A stretch of 64,000 nucleotides of DNA, taken from Candidatus Desulforudis audaxviator MP104C. Lineage in GTDB: Bacteria; Bacillota; Desulfotomaculia; Desulfotomaculales; Desulforudaceae. Every line of letters starts with the position of its first letter. Position 1 is the first letter of the stretch. This document shows positions 44,159 to 53,356 of this stretch, piece by piece. A model generated the notes under the pieces. It was not told the DNA's origin. It did not search any database and saw nothing but the letters and a program-made list of their open reading frames with translations. A program made the position numbers and the translations under genes. The DNA lies in NCBI RefSeq assembly GCF_000018425.1, contig NC_010424.1, positions 186,001 to 250,000 on the forward strand, given 5' to 3'.

Positions 44159-46849
44159 ATGGCCAAGAAGACAACGAAAAAGACCGTCGAAACCCTCACA
44201 CACAACGAGGCCAAGCGCAAGAACATCCCGACGGCCGAATACCAATCGGTAATGAGGAAGGATGAGCTAAGTCCCATTCGCATCGCCTACGAGCGCCGCA
44301 ACCGGGATTTAGACCCGCAACTTGTCTGGCGCGGTAAGGACGAAAAACACTGGTCCGACCTCGTCGTCCATGCGCCGCCGCTATACATCCAGGAGAAGGT
44401 ACACCCCAAGGTCCTGATCGACGACCTGCTCCGTTGGACCAAGGCTCAGAAAAAGGCCCAAGGCCCGCAGATCGATTTATTCGCCGACTTTAACGGCCTA
44501 CCAAACGAGAGCGCGAGGACCGAGTTCTACCAGCACGACGCCAACTGGAGCAACCGGATGATCCTCGGCGACAGCCTGCAAGTGATGGCGTCGCTGGCTG
44601 AACGCGAAGGCCTGCGCGGCAAGGTCCAGTGCATCTACATCGACCCGCCCTACGGAATCAAATTTAATTCGAATTTTCAGTGGTCGACGACGAGTCGGGA
44701 TGTGAAGGACGGCAACGTTGAGCACATCACGCGCGAGCCGGAGCAGGTTAAAGCGTTCCGAGACACTTGGCGTGACGGGATTCATTCTTATTTAACCTAT
44801 CTGCGGGACCGGCTGACGGTAGCGCGCGATTTGTTGGCGGACTCAGGCTCGATTTTTGTACAGATTGGGGATGAAAATGTTCATCGGGTTCGGGCGTTGA
44901 TGGATGAGGTGTTTGGGGAAGACTGCTTTATAAGTGAGATCATTGTTGTTAAGTCGTCCGGACTTGGGAGTACAACTCTTCCGCGCCAAAATGATTACAT
45001 TCTTTTTTATGGCAAATCTCCAGATTCAATCAAGTACAGACAGCTATTTAAGGATAAGGCATTGGATGGTGAAGGCGCGGGAGCATATCAGTATGTAAAA
45101 GGGCTGGACGGCATTATCCGTCGTATGAAAGACGAGGAGAAGAAAAATCCACACTTGATTCCCAGTGGTTATTCACCGCTCCGTTTTGGCGATCTGACGA
45201 AACCGGGGCCAGGCGCAAAATACGAATTGGAGTTTCAAGGCAGGACTTTCACAAGCAGAGGCCGATGGTGGGGAATGCCCAAAGAAAGCTTGGAGCGCGC
45301 TGCAAAAGCCGATCGTCTCTATGCGTTAGCTTCGACCGTTAGCTATCAGCGTCTGCTCAACGACTGGAGTTCATTCCCGCTAACGAACACTTGGACGGAT
45401 ACTGGAACAGGTAGCGGGCTGAACAAAATCTACGTTGTGCAAACTGATGACAAGATTGTCCAACGATGTATTTTGATGGCCACCGACCCCGGCGATCTCG
45501 TACTCGATCCAACTTGTGGCTCCGGCACAACTGCTTACGTTGCCGAGCAATGGGGTCGTCGCTGGATTACGATTGACACTTCCCGTGTAGCACTGGCCTT
45601 GGCTCGGGCACGGATTATGGGTGCGCGGTACCCGTACTACATACTCGCCGACAGTCGCGAAGGGCAACTCAAGGAGGCCGAGATCACCCGCACTGCGCCG
45701 TCCGAGGCTCCGACCCGCGGCGATATCCGCCAGGGGTTCGTCTACGAACGGGTACCTCATATCACGCTTAAATCCATTGCCAACAACGCGGAGATCGACG
45801 TCATCTGGGACAAGTTCCAGGAGACGATGGAACCGCTACGAGACCAACTCAACAAGGCCCTCGGTAAAAGGTGGGAAGAATGGGAAATCCCTCACAAAGC
45901 CGACGACGAGTGGTCGGATGAAGCAAAGGCGCTGCACGCAAAGTGGTGGGAGCAGCGCATCGCCCGGCAGAAGGAGATCGACGCCTCCATCGCCGCCAAG
46001 GCCGAGTTCGAGTACCTCTACGACAAGCCCTATGAGGACAAGAGAAAGGTGCGTGTTGCCGGGCCGTTCACGGTCGAGAGCCTGTCGCCGCACCGCGTGC
46101 TGGCGGTGGACGAGAATGACGAGCTGATCGACGGCGTTGGGGAATCGGCGGCCGGCTACGGAGAGGAACGGGACTTCGTTCAAATGATCCTGGAAAACCT
46201 CAAGATCTCTGGTGTGCAGCAGGCCCACAAGGAAGACAAGATCATCTTTTCCTCGATTATCCCCTGGCCCGGGGATCTGGTCTGTGGAGAAGGGCGCTAC
46301 GTTGAGGGAGACGGGGATTCAGCCGTGGAGAAACGCGCCGCGATTTTCGTCGGTCCGGAGTTCGGCACCGTATCCCGCCCCGATCTTGTGGCGGCCGCCC
46401 GCGAGGCGGGTGATGCGGGCTTCGATGTGCTCATCGCCTGCGCCTTCAACTACGACGCCCATTCATCGGAGTTCAACAAGCTTGGCCGAATACCGGTGCT
46501 CAAGGCCCGGATGAACGCCGACCTGCACATGGCCGACGACCTGAAAAACACCGGCAAGGGCAACCTGTTCGTCATCTTCGGCGAGCCGGACATAGACATT
46601 CTCGACGCTGGGAACGGGCAGATACAAGTGAAAATCAATGGCGTGGACGTGTTCCACCCCAACACCGGTGAGGTTCGCAGCGACGGGCCTGAGGGGATAG
46701 CCTGTTGGTTCATCGACACCGACTACAACGAGGAGAGCTTCTTTGTACGCCATGCCTACTTCCTTGGCGTAAACGATCCCTATAAGGCGCTCAAGACCAC
46801 GCTGAAGGCCGAGATCAACGAAGACGCCTGGGCCACACTCCATAGGTAA
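44159..46849 (+). CDS. Adenine-specific DNA methyltransferase, Mod subunit (3' end altered by IS66)
   Basis: An 896-residue beta-class N6-adenine methyltransferase. The catalytic motif DPPY is at residues 162-165 and the SAM motif LDPTCGSGTT is at about 450-458. The segment between them, expected to hold target recognition, is visibly more AT-rich than the flanks. The last residues are EINEDAWATLHR, and the stop codon TAA (46847-46849) lies inside the terminal repeat of the IS66 element that starts at 46846. Related proteins continue for roughly 30-40 residues more, so the C-terminus is probably truncated. Both catalytic motifs are intact, but activity cannot be judged. Confidence 0.88.
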   Translation: MAKKTTKKTVETLTHNEAKRKNIPTAEYQSVMRKDELSPIRIAYERRNRDLDPQLVWRGKDEKHWSDLVVHAPPLYIQEKVHPKVLIDDLLRWTKAQKKAQGPQIDLFADFNGLPNESARTEFYQHDANWSNRMILGDSLQVMASLAEREGLRGKVQCIYIDPPYGIKFNSNFQWSTTSRDVKDGNVEHITREPEQVKAFRDTWRDGIHSYLTYLRDRLTVARDLLADSGSIFVQIGDENVHRVRALMDEVFGEDCFISEIIVVKSSGLGSTTLPRQNDYILFYGKSPDSIKYRQLFKDKALDGEGAGAYQYVKGLDGIIRRMKDEEKKNPHLIPSGYSPLRFGDLTKPGPGAKYELEFQGRTFTSRGRWWGMPKESLERAAKADRLYALASTVSYQRLLNDWSSFPLTNTWTDTGTGSGLNKIYVVQTDDKIVQRCILMATDPGDLVLDPTCGSGTTAYVAEQWGRRWITIDTSRVALALARARIMGARYPYYILADSREGQLKEAEITRTAPSEAPTRGDIRQGFVYERVPHITLKSIANNAEIDVIWDKFQETMEPLRDQLNKALGKRWEEWEIPHKADDEWSDEAKALHAKWWEQRIARQKEIDASIAAKAEFEYLYDKPYEDKRKVRVAGPFTVESLSPHRVLAVDENDELIDGVGESAAGYGEERDFVQMILENLKISGVQQAHKEDKIIFSSIIPWPGDLVCGEGRYVEGDGDSAVEKRAAIFVGPEFGTVSRPDLVAAAREAGDAGFDVLIACAFNYDAHSSEFNKLGRIPVLKARMNADLHMADDLKNTGKGNLFVIFGEPDIDILDAGNGQIQVKINGVDVFHPNTGEVRSDGPEGIACWFIDTDYNEESFFVRHAYFLGVNDPYKALKTTLKAEINEDAWATLHR

Positions 46850-46908
46850 GCGTCAAATACTTCCCACCTTTAAAGCCAGGTGAGGATTGATTTAGACTCT
46901 CTAATAGA

Positions 46909-48480
46909 CTACTTGCCACCCCGACAGATCGGTGGCAGTGTTGCCGACCAGGGAAGCAACTCTTCTAAGGCCTGTTCATCCTGAATATCCATGTTCGGCA
47001 GCTTTACAAAAAGATACTGCAGGTAACTGAAGGGGTTGAGGCCGTTTTCCTTCGCTGTTTCCACAACACTATAAATGATGGCACTGGCGCTTGCCCCACG
47101 GGCGGTGTTCGCGAATAGCCAGTTCTTACGGCCGATGACAAATGGTTTAATGGAGCGCTCACTGCGGTTGTTGTCCAACTCCAGGCGGCCGTCTTCCAGA
47201 AAAACGGTAAGCCTGTCCCACTGGTTGCGGCAATACTTGATGGCTTGGCCGAAGGCGCTTTTCGGCAGAACTCTGGGGCTCTGGTATTTCAGCCAGGCTG
47301 AAAAAGCCTCCACCACCGGCCGACTGAGTTCCTGGCGACGCGTATGACGCTCCTGGGGAGTGACTTCACGGAACTCCCGTTCGATGGCAAAGAGACGGTT
47401 GCAGAACTCCAACCCTTCTTTGGCGGCCACCGCCGCACCGCGCTGGGCGTTGGGCAGTGCTTTTAGCGCTTCGTCGAACTTGCGCCGGGCATACGCCCAA
47501 CACCCGACCAGGGTCACATCCGGCAGTTCGTTGTAGCCGGTATAGCCGTCGACATGCAGGTAACCCTTAAAGCCGGACAAGAACCGGCGGGGATGTTTAC
47601 TGGCCCGGGTGGTCTGGTAGTCATAAAGGATTATTGGCGGTCCGGCCCGCCCGGTGCGGTAAAGCCAGAGGTAGGAAGTGCTTTGCGCCGACCGGCCCGG
47701 TTCATTGAGTACCTGCAAGGTCGTCTCATCGGCGTGCAGGATGTCTTGCGCCAGTAGATGCTTGTGCATCCGGGCATACAGGAGGCTTAGCCAGCGATCC
47801 GCACCCTGGATCATCCAGTTGGCCAGGGTTTGGCGGGAGAGTTCCACGCCCCGACGGGCCAGGTGTTGTTCCTGGCGGTAAAGCGGCATGCCCTCCACGT
47901 ACTTTTGGGTCATAATGTAGGCCATGGCCGAGGGGGAAACCAGGCTTCCCGGCAGTACCGCCGCCGGCATCGGGGCGGTGACGATGGGGGTTTTGATGTC
48001 TTCCCGTTCACAGCGGCGGCAGGCGTAGACATAGCGGACGTGCTTGACGACACTGACCTGGGCCGGAATGATTTTGAGTTCCTGCCTGACCTCGGTGCTC
48101 ATTTCGTGCAGGGCGCCGCCGCAGGCACATCTCTGCTCTTCCGGAGCGAGCCGGTATTCAATGATCTCCTCCGGCAGATCCTTTAGCTGTTCCTGGCGCC
48201 GGCCCTGCTTTTTGCGGCGGCGGTAGGTGATTTCCTCGATCGTTGGTTCGAAAGACGCTCTGGCTTCGGCCTCTGCCTCGTTGAAAAGCTCCACTTGGTT
48301 TTGGGTCTGCTCACTGGAGCGGCCGAATTGACGCTGTTGGCTGAGACGGAACTGTTCTTCAAACCAGTTAAGTTTGGCCGTTAGTTCAGCGATTTGCTGT
48401 TGCTGTAAAGCACATTTTATCTGGAGTTCTTCGATGGTTTTCGCTGCATTATCCATGTCTACCAATTCGACACATGGCAC
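46909..48480 (-). CDS. tnpC: IS66 transposase TnpC
   Basis: A 523-residue IS66 transposase. An N-terminal coiled coil ([20 protein letters not shown]) and a zinc-finger region (CACGG ... CRRCE) precede the DDE domain; an acidic residue lies in [10 protein letters not shown] and the family segment HVDGYTGYN is present. The C-terminal domain contains [23 protein letters not shown] 48480 or ATG 48456 may be the start. Uninterrupted. Confidence 0.95.
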   Translation of the reverse strand: MPCVELVDMDNAAKTIEELQIKCALQQQQIAELTAKLNWFEEQFRLSQQRQFGRSSEQTQNQVELFNEAEAEARASFEPTIEEITYRRRKKQGRRQEQLKDLPEEIIEYRLAPEEQRCACGGALHEMSTEVRQELKIIPAQVSVVKHVRYVYACRRCEREDIKTPIVTAPMPAAVLPGSLVSPSAMAYIMTQKYVEGMPLYRQEQHLARRGVELSRQTLANWMIQGADRWLSLLYARMHKHLLAQDILHADETTLQVLNEPGRSAQSTSYLWLYRTGRAGPPIILYDYQTTRASKHPRRFLSGFKGYLHVDGYTGYNELPDVTLVGCWAYARRKFDEALKALPNAQRGAAVAAKEGLEFCNRLFAIEREFREVTPQERHTRRQELSRPVVEAFSAWLKYQSPRVLPKSAFGQAIKYCRNQWDRLTVFLEDGRLELDNNRSERSIKPFVIGRKNWLFANTARGASASAIIYSVVETAKENGLNPFSYLQYLFVKLPNMDIQDEQALEELLPWSATLPPICRGGK

Positions 48481-48522
48481 GAAAAACCCTTTAAAATCAA
48501 GGCTTAAACATCATTTTCTTTA

Positions 48523-48879
48523 TTACAAAATCGTTCTGGCCCTGACCTCCGAATGGGCTGGCTGCGCAAGTGACAGACCGTCAAGCAGCCAACGCAACTC
48601 CCGGTAGGTGACCGGTGCGACTGTTCCAGAATTATCTTTGGTCGGCCACTGGAATTTGCCGCGCTCGAGCCGACGATAGTGCAGCCAGAAACCGTTATGC
48701 TCCCACTGGAGGATCTTGAGTTTGTCCCGTTTGCGGTTGCAGAACACGAAAAGGCACGAGGAGAACGGATCCAGGCGGAATCCTTCCTTGACCAATACGG
48801 CCAACCCGTCGATGGATTTGCGCAGGTCGGTGCTGCCGCAAGCCAGATAGACCCGGTGGTGTTCGGTTTCTCTGATCAT
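48523..48879 (-). CDS. tnpB: IS66 accessory protein TnpB
   Basis: A 118-residue protein of the IS66 Orf2 family with the typical YLACGSTDLRKSIDGLAVLV and FVFCNRKRDKLKILQWEHNG. It is needed for IS66 transposition; its precise role is not known. It overlaps tnpA by four bases (ATGA). Confidence 0.95.
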   Translation of the reverse strand: MIRETEHHRVYLACGSTDLRKSIDGLAVLVKEGFRLDPFSSCLFVFCNRKRDKLKILQWEHNGFWLHYRRLERGKFQWPTKDNSGTVAPVTYRELRWLLDGLSLAQPAHSEVRARTIL

Positions 48880-49181
48880 TGTGCCAGGGCGCGCACCACA
48901 TCACGAAGTAGATCGGGATCAAAGCCCGGCCGCACTTCGACGGTGGCTTGGCCGATTCTGATGACCAGGGGTGGATTAGCAAGGTCTCTTAAGTTCAGTG
49001 ACAACCACTGGGTCGGTACATTTCCGACGGCTTGGGAATGTTTCTTGAGCCAGTATCTTAGTTGATGGGGTTTTACCTGCTGTTCCGCGCACCAGGCGGA
49101 CACGCTCTGCCCGCTGGCCTGAAACTCGGCTACTCTGGTGGCCCATTGGTTTCGTAGGCCCTGTAGCTCTGCTTTGGTCAC
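48876..49181 (-). CDS. tnpA: IS66 accessory protein TnpA (helix-turn-helix)
   Basis: A 101-residue protein with an HTH-like core (FQASGQSVSAWCAEQQVKPH), the first gene of the IS66 operon. It is translationally coupled to tnpB. Confidence 0.92.
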   Translation of the reverse strand: MTKAELQGLRNQWATRVAEFQASGQSVSAWCAEQQVKPHQLRYWLKKHSQAVGNVPTQWLSLNLRDLANPPLVIRIGQATVEVRPGFDPDLLRDVVRALAQ

Positions 49182-49311
49182 GTGGCGATGCCCTCCTTCG
49201 ATTTTTGCTGCGTAGAGTATCTCATTTGGGAGGGCGAAAAGCTAGGTGGGGGCTATTTGACGCTTACATTCCTCGCCGCTCTCGGACATTTCTTTCCAGA
49301 ATCCAGCCGTT

Positions 49312-49488
49312 TCACGCAGAATATCTAATGCTGTTATTGGATCTTGGTGGCTCTCCATTTTGCGACTTAAAATTACCTTGCCGTCTCCGGCAAATCACCT
49401 TAAGCACGTCACCCGTCCTTAAGCCCAGCTTCTTACGAACAGGGGCCGGCAAAGTGACCTGCCCCTTTGAGGAAATATGAGTTTCCAC
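49312..49488 (-). CDS. Small AbrB/SpoVT-type DNA-binding protein
   Basis: A 58-residue frame starting at GTG 49488: VETHISSKGQVTLPAPVRKK is a clear swapped-hairpin AbrB domain, as in MazE-like antitoxins and transition-state regulators. After about residue 40 the sequence (RRRQGNFKSQNGEPPRSNNS) looks unrelated, so the C-terminus may have been replaced at a junction near the IS66 end. It could be a solitary antitoxin. There is no toxin gene next to it on the same strand. Confidence 0.55.
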   Translation of the reverse strand: METHISSKGQVTLPAPVRKKLGLRTGDVLKVICRRRQGNFKSQNGEPPRSNNSIRYSA

Positions 49489-49717
49489 GGCATTGTCCCC
49501 TCACAAACAGGGAAATTGCTCTTGCAAAAAACGCTCAGAGTCTCAGCGGGCCTGCGCCTCACGTCCGCTTGGGTGGGAGACCCGATCATCCTACGCAACT
49601 GCGGCGAACACGACAAAACCTTAAAGCACCGCTAAGCGGTAGCGGCCGCTGCTGGGAGAGTCGGGAGCCGGCGGTTCAGTGCGGTTTAGTGGTGAACGGG
49701 AAAGCTGTCGGTGAGGG
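49489..49717. other. Non-coding stretch before the Phd/VapC operon
   Basis: No gene seen. It includes short palindromes (ACCGCTAAGCGGT, AGCGGCCGCT) near 49628-49650. Confidence 0.4.
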
Positions 49718-49754
49718 TTGCAATGTGGTCATTTGGCTGATATAATGTGACCAC
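49718..49754 (+). promoter_or_regulatory. Promoter and operator of the toxin-antitoxin operon
   Basis: TTGCAA (49718-49723), a 17-bp spacer and TATAAT (49741-49746). A perfect inverted repeat GTGGTCA (49725-49731) / TGACCAC (49748-49754) brackets the -10 box, consistent with autorepression by the antitoxin complex. Confidence 0.75.
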
Positions 49755-49769
49755 CAGGGGGTGAAGTGT

Positions 49770-50036
49770 ATGCGGATAGGAATCCGAGAGATGAAGACAC
49801 GGTTCAGCCGCTACATCCAGCGCATAAAAGAGGGGGAAACCATTATCATTACGGAACGTAACACTCCGGTTGCCAAACTGGTGCCGATACAGCTGCCAGT
49901 GTCCGAAGAGATCCTCCGCCTGGTAGAGGTCGGTATGGTTTCCTGGAAAGGCGGCAAGCCTAAAGGATTGGCTACCCCGGTTGAGCCACAGGGGACCGTG
50001 AGTGTGGCGGATATCGCAACGGAGGACCGGCGGTGA
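49770..50036 (+). CDS. Phd/YefM-family antitoxin
   Basis: An 88-residue antitoxin. The N-terminal Phd fold (MRIGIREMKTRFSRYIQRIK followed by EGETIIITERNTPVAKLVPI) binds DNA and dimerises; the C-terminal half should wrap the toxin. The ATG at 49770 after AGGGGGTG is preferred to a GTG at 49761. The stop overlaps the toxin GTG start, the usual coupling for antitoxin before toxin. Confidence 0.88.
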   Translation: MRIGIREMKTRFSRYIQRIKEGETIIITERNTPVAKLVPIQLPVSEEILRLVEVGMVSWKGGKPKGLATPVEPQGTVSVADIATEDRR

Positions 50037-50497
50037 TCCTCTATCTGGATACCAGCGCTCTGGTGAAGCTCTACATCCGGGAAGAAGGATCCGAAGTCAC
50101 TCAAAGGTTACTAGCCGCTTCCTCCGTCGTGGCCACCTCCAAGGTGGCCTACGCCGAGGCCAGGGCCGCCTTGGCACGGGCGTACCGCGACAGCATCCTG
50201 GACAACAAGAAATATACCCTGGCGGTCAGTGCCTTCAGGGACGATTGGGATCGGTACTTCGCGGTGGAGGTATCCGACATGCTGATCGGGTTCGCCGGAG
50301 ACCTTGCGGAAAAACACAGTCTGCGGGGGTTCGATGCCATCCACTTGGCCTCCATTTTAACAGTCAAGCGACAGGTCAAAAGTCCCTTGTTGGCGGCCTG
50401 TTGGGATGCCCGCCTGTGGGATGCCATTCGAACCTGCGGCATTGATGTAATTCCCGAAGTGCGCCCGGTACAAAGAACGACACCCGGGAAAGACTAG
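50033..50497 (+). CDS. vapC: PIN-domain toxin (VapC family)
   Basis: A 154-residue PIN nuclease. The acidic residues appear in LYLDTSALVKLYIREEGS (first Asp), YAEARAALARAY (Glu) and RGFDAIHLAS (Asp). VapC toxins cleave specific RNAs, often initiator tRNA or the sarcin-ricin loop, but the target here cannot be inferred. It is paired with the Phd-type antitoxin and has an intact active site. Confidence 0.9.
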   Translation: MILYLDTSALVKLYIREEGSEVTQRLLAASSVVATSKVAYAEARAALARAYRDSILDNKKYTLAVSAFRDDWDRYFAVEVSDMLIGFAGDLAEKHSLRGFDAIHLASILTVKRQVKSPLLAACWDARLWDAIRTCGIDVIPEVRPVQRTTPGKD

Positions 50498-50871
50498 TCA
50501 GACGCCGTAGAAGAGGTGCTCCAAGATCTGCAACTACCCTACCAGATGCGGACTCAAGCGGGACTGCGCCTTGCGACTTTGCGGTTCCAGATGGACGTAA
50601 TGCGCAGATTATAGGAGCTGCAAAGGGCTTTAATTCCACAGGTAGCAAGCTCACAGATGCGGTTAGAGAAAGCGAAGACTTGGCCAACAAGCGTTGTCCA
50701 GTCCAGTGTGTCTTGTGTGATTGACGGTATCGGTTGGCTTGGTCGCCAAGCCGACCTTAGGAGAATCTTTGATGTCTCGGCAGGAGTTCGCGTTTGATTA
50801 GCGAATAAATACACCTTGGCTCTGGACAAATATGTAATAGCCAATTCTTGACTGTCGAGGAGGTCGGGTTT
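50498..50871. other. Long leader region upstream of tuf, end of the accessory island
   Basis: No gene recognised. Only the GAGGAGGT site (50857-50864) before tuf is clear; I do not see a convincing sigma-A promoter, so the tuf promoter is unresolved. Confidence 0.45.
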
Positions 50872-52071
50872 ATGGCGAAACCCAAGTTTGTGCGTACCAA
50901 GCCGCACGTAAACGTCGGCACGATCGGCCACGTGGACCACGGCAAGACCACGCTGACGGCGGCGATCACCCTGGTCCTGTCCAAGTTGGGTCAGGCCGAG
51001 TACAAGAAATACGACGACATCGACGCGGCGCCGGAGGAGAAGGCGCGCGGCATCACCATCAACACCGCGCACGTGGAATACGAGACCGAGAAGCGGCATT
51101 ACGCGCACGTGGACTGCCCGGGGCACGCCGACTACATCAAGAACATGATTACCGGCGCGGCCCAGATGGACGGGGCGATTCTGGTGGTCTCGGCGGCCGA
51201 TGGCCCCATGCCCCAGACCCGTGAGCACATCCTCCTGGCTCGCCAGGTGGCCGTGCCCTCCATCGTGGTCTACCTGAACAAGGCCGACATGGTCGACGAT
51301 CCGGAGTTATTGGAACTGGTCGAGATGGAAGTGCGCGAGCTTTTGTCCAACTACGAGTTTCCGGGAGACGACACCCCGATCGTCACCGGATCCGCCCTAA
51401 AAGCCCTGGAATGCGGCTGCGCCAACCGGGAGTGCGCGCATTGCAAGTCCATCTGGGAGTTGATGGACGCCGTTGACAACTACATTCCGACGCCTGAGCG
51501 TGACATCGACAAGCCCTTCCTGATGCCGGTCGAAGACGTATTTTCCATCACCGGGCGCGGCACGGTGGGCACCGGCCGGGTGGAGCGGGGCACCGTGAAG
51601 ACCGGGGACGAGGTCGAGATCGTTGGTTTCGCGGCCAAGCCGCGCAAGACTGTGGTTACGGGGGTGGAGATGTTCCGCAAGGTTCTGGACTATGCCCAGG
51701 CCGGAGACAACGTGGGTTGCCTGTTGCGGGGTGTGGACCGTACCGAGCTTGAGCGGGGCCAGGTATTGGCAAAGCCGGGATCCATCAAGCCGCTGACCGA
51801 ATTTACGGCCAACGTGTACGTGCTGAGTAAAGAAGAAGGTGGGCGTCACACCCCGTTCTTCAACGGATACCGTCCGCAGTTCTACTTCCGGACCACCGAC
51901 GTGACCGGCGTGATTCATCTGCCGGAAGGCGTGGAGATGGTGATGCCTGGGGACAACCTGCAGATGGACGTCAGCCTGATCACCCCGATCGCCATCGAAG
52001 AAGGCTTGCGGTTTGCCATCCGCGAGGGCGGCCGCACGGTGGGCGCCGGCGTGGTCACGGCGATCAAGTGA
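50872..52071 (+). CDS. tuf: Elongation factor Tu
   Basis: A 399-residue GTPase that brings aminoacyl-tRNA to the ribosome. G motifs GHVDHGKTT (19-27), DCPGHADY (from residue 82) and NKADM are present, with domains 2 and 3 complete. Between residues 181 and 191 the sequence [11 protein letters not shown] has four cysteines (C181, C183, C188, C191), where E. coli EF-Tu has no cysteines. The ATG at 50872 follows GAGGAGGT. A strong terminator follows the gene. Confidence 0.97.
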   Translation: MAKPKFVRTKPHVNVGTIGHVDHGKTTLTAAITLVLSKLGQAEYKKYDDIDAAPEEKARGITINTAHVEYETEKRHYAHVDCPGHADYIKNMITGAAQMDGAILVVSAADGPMPQTREHILLARQVAVPSIVVYLNKADMVDDPELLELVEMEVRELLSNYEFPGDDTPIVTGSALKALECGCANRECAHCKSIWELMDAVDNYIPTPERDIDKPFLMPVEDVFSITGRGTVGTGRVERGTVKTGDEVEIVGFAAKPRKTVVTGVEMFRKVLDYAQAGDNVGCLLRGVDRTELERGQVLAKPGSIKPLTEFTANVYVLSKEEGGRHTPFFNGYRPQFYFRTTDVTGVIHLPEGVEMVMPGDNLQMDVSLITPIAIEEGLRFAIREGGRTVGAGVVTAIK

Positions 52072-52087
52072 GAAAGAAGGCCGAAGG

Positions 52088-52122
52088 GGTGGGGGCCTGA
52101 TTAAGGGGGTCCCCACCTTTTG
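52088..52122 (+). terminator. Terminator of tuf
   Basis: Stem GGTGGGGGCC / GGTCCCCACC (one mismatch) with a loop of about 10 nt and TTTTG after it. Confidence 0.8.
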
Positions 52123-52126
52123 TGCC

Positions 52127-52155
52127 TTGACATCCCGTGACGGTTGTGATACATT
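52127..52155 (+). promoter_or_regulatory. Promoter of rpmG-secE-nusG-rplKA
   Basis: TTGACA (52127-52132), a 17-bp spacer and TACATT (52150-52155). Confidence 0.85.
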
Positions 52156-52213
52156 CAAGAGCGTAAATTTTTGCCGGGACTGGTCTTTTTTTAGTTTTGG
52201 GAGGTGTTTGCCG

Positions 52214-52363
52214 GTGCGGGTGAATGTCACGCTGGCTTGTACGGAATGCAAGCGGAGAAACTACATTACCACCAAGAACAAAAAGAACGACCCCAACCGG
52301 ATCGAGATGAAGAAATACTGCCGTTGGTGCGGGTCGCACACAATGCACAAGGAGACCAAATAA
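52214..52363 (+). CDS. rpmG: 50S ribosomal protein L33
   Basis: A 49-residue zinc-ribbon ribosomal protein with two CxxC pairs: [10 protein letters not shown] and [12 protein letters not shown]. The GTG at 52214 lies after GGGAGGTG. secE follows after 24 bp. No tRNA-Trp gene lies between rpmG and secE, where some relatives have one. Confidence 0.95.
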   Translation: MRVNVTLACTECKRRNYITTKNKKNDPNRIEMKKYCRWCGSHTMHKETK

Positions 52364-52387
52364 GCTAGGGAAGCTAGGGATGTTAAC

Positions 52388-52729
52388 ATGGCGGAGAGTA
52401 GAAAGCGGGAGGGCAAACCGGCGGGGAAACCGGGGAACGCCGGGCCCAAGGATGGGCCCGGGAAAGAAATCAGGGTAAAGAAAGACCCGAAGAAAGACCC
52501 GAAGAAGGAAGCACCTGCCGTTAAAAAGAAGCCGCGCGAGGGCCTGGTCAAAAACAGCCGGCGATTTTTTGAAGGCGTGTGGCATGAGCTGAAGAAGGTG
52601 CACTGGCCCACCCGCCGCGAGGTGATCATCTACACGGGCGTGGTGCTGGTGGCCGTGCTTCTGGTCGGCCTGATCCTGTGGATTTTCGACCTCCTCTTGA
52701 GCCAGATTTTTGGCCGGCTGATTACATAG
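52388..52729 (+). CDS. secE: Preprotein translocase subunit SecE
   Basis: A 113-residue protein. The C-terminal 60 residues form the normal SecE: conserved amphipathic helix (FEGVWHELKKVHWPTRREV) and one membrane segment (IIYTGVVLVAVLLVGLILWI). The first 50 residues are a Lys/Pro/Gly-rich extension (PKKDPKKEAPAVKKKP) longer than in many bacteria. It stabilises SecY. Operon with nusG. Confidence 0.95.
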   Translation: MAESRKREGKPAGKPGNAGPKDGPGKEIRVKKDPKKDPKKEAPAVKKKPREGLVKNSRRFFEGVWHELKKVHWPTRREVIIYTGVVLVAVLLVGLILWIFDLLLSQIFGRLIT

Positions 52730-52775
52730 ACTGGGAGGTGGAGGACCGGGCGGATCCGAGCCGGTCCTCATTTCC

Positions 52776-53312
52776 GTGAGCAAACAGTGGTTTGTAGTCC
52801 ATACCTATTCCGGTTATGAAAACAAGGTGAAAGCCAACCTGGAAAAGCGGATCGAGTCGATGAGTATGGAAGACAAGATCTTCCGTATCGTTGTGCCCGT
52901 GGAGGACGAAATCGAAGTCAAGGGCGGCAAGCGCAAGATCTCCAAGCGCAAGATTTTCCCCGGCTACGTGATGGTGGAGATGATTCTGGACGACGACTCT
53001 TACCGCGTGGTGCGCAATACCCCCGGAGTCACCGGTTTTGTGGGCAGTGTCGGGATCGGCTCCAAACCCATTCCCCTGACCGACGCCGAAGCGAACCAGA
53101 TCATCAGCCAGATGGAAGGCGACGAACCGCGTATCCGCATCGACCTGGTTCCCGGGGAGAAGGTGCGCGTGATGGCCGGGCCGTTTGAGAACTTCATCGG
53201 CACGGTGGATGACGTGAACTACGAAAAGGCCAAAATCCGGGTGATGATTTCGATGTTTGGACGGGAGACCCCCATCGAACTTGAATACTTCCAGATTGAA
53301 AAAGTCACCTAG
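52776..53312 (+). CDS. nusG: Transcription termination/antitermination factor NusG
   Basis: A 178-residue protein with the NGN domain ([20 protein letters not shown]) and a C-terminal KOW domain ([20 protein letters not shown]). It binds RNA polymerase and links it to the ribosome or Rho. GTG start. It lies between secE and rplK as in most bacteria. Confidence 0.97.
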   Translation: MSKQWFVVHTYSGYENKVKANLEKRIESMSMEDKIFRIVVPVEDEIEVKGGKRKISKRKIFPGYVMVEMILDDDSYRVVRNTPGVTGFVGSVGIGSKPIPLTDAEANQIISQMEGDEPRIRIDLVPGEKVRVMAGPFENFIGTVDDVNYEKAKIRVMISMFGRETPIELEYFQIEKVT

Positions 53313-53356
53313 CGACAGGCTTCCGACCCATCCCGGGACAGCAAGGAGGTGACGCG

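Larger units (their letters stand above)
46846..49267 (-). mobile_element. IS66-family element (2422 bp, complete genes)
   Basis: The ends are inverted repeats: GTAAGCGTCAAATA at the left (46846) and the same 14 bases when the right end (49267) is read inward, followed by a partly matching CCCACCT block. tnpA, tnpB and tnpC are all present on the minus strand. The flanking 8-mers differ (CTCCATAG left, ATTCCTCG right), so the usual target duplication is missing, which suggests a deletion or rearrangement next to the element. Confidence 0.93.

Noticed and set aside
52364-52387. tRNA-Trp between rpmG and secE as in some relatives
   Set aside because: Only 24 bp separate the genes; there is no room for a tRNA.
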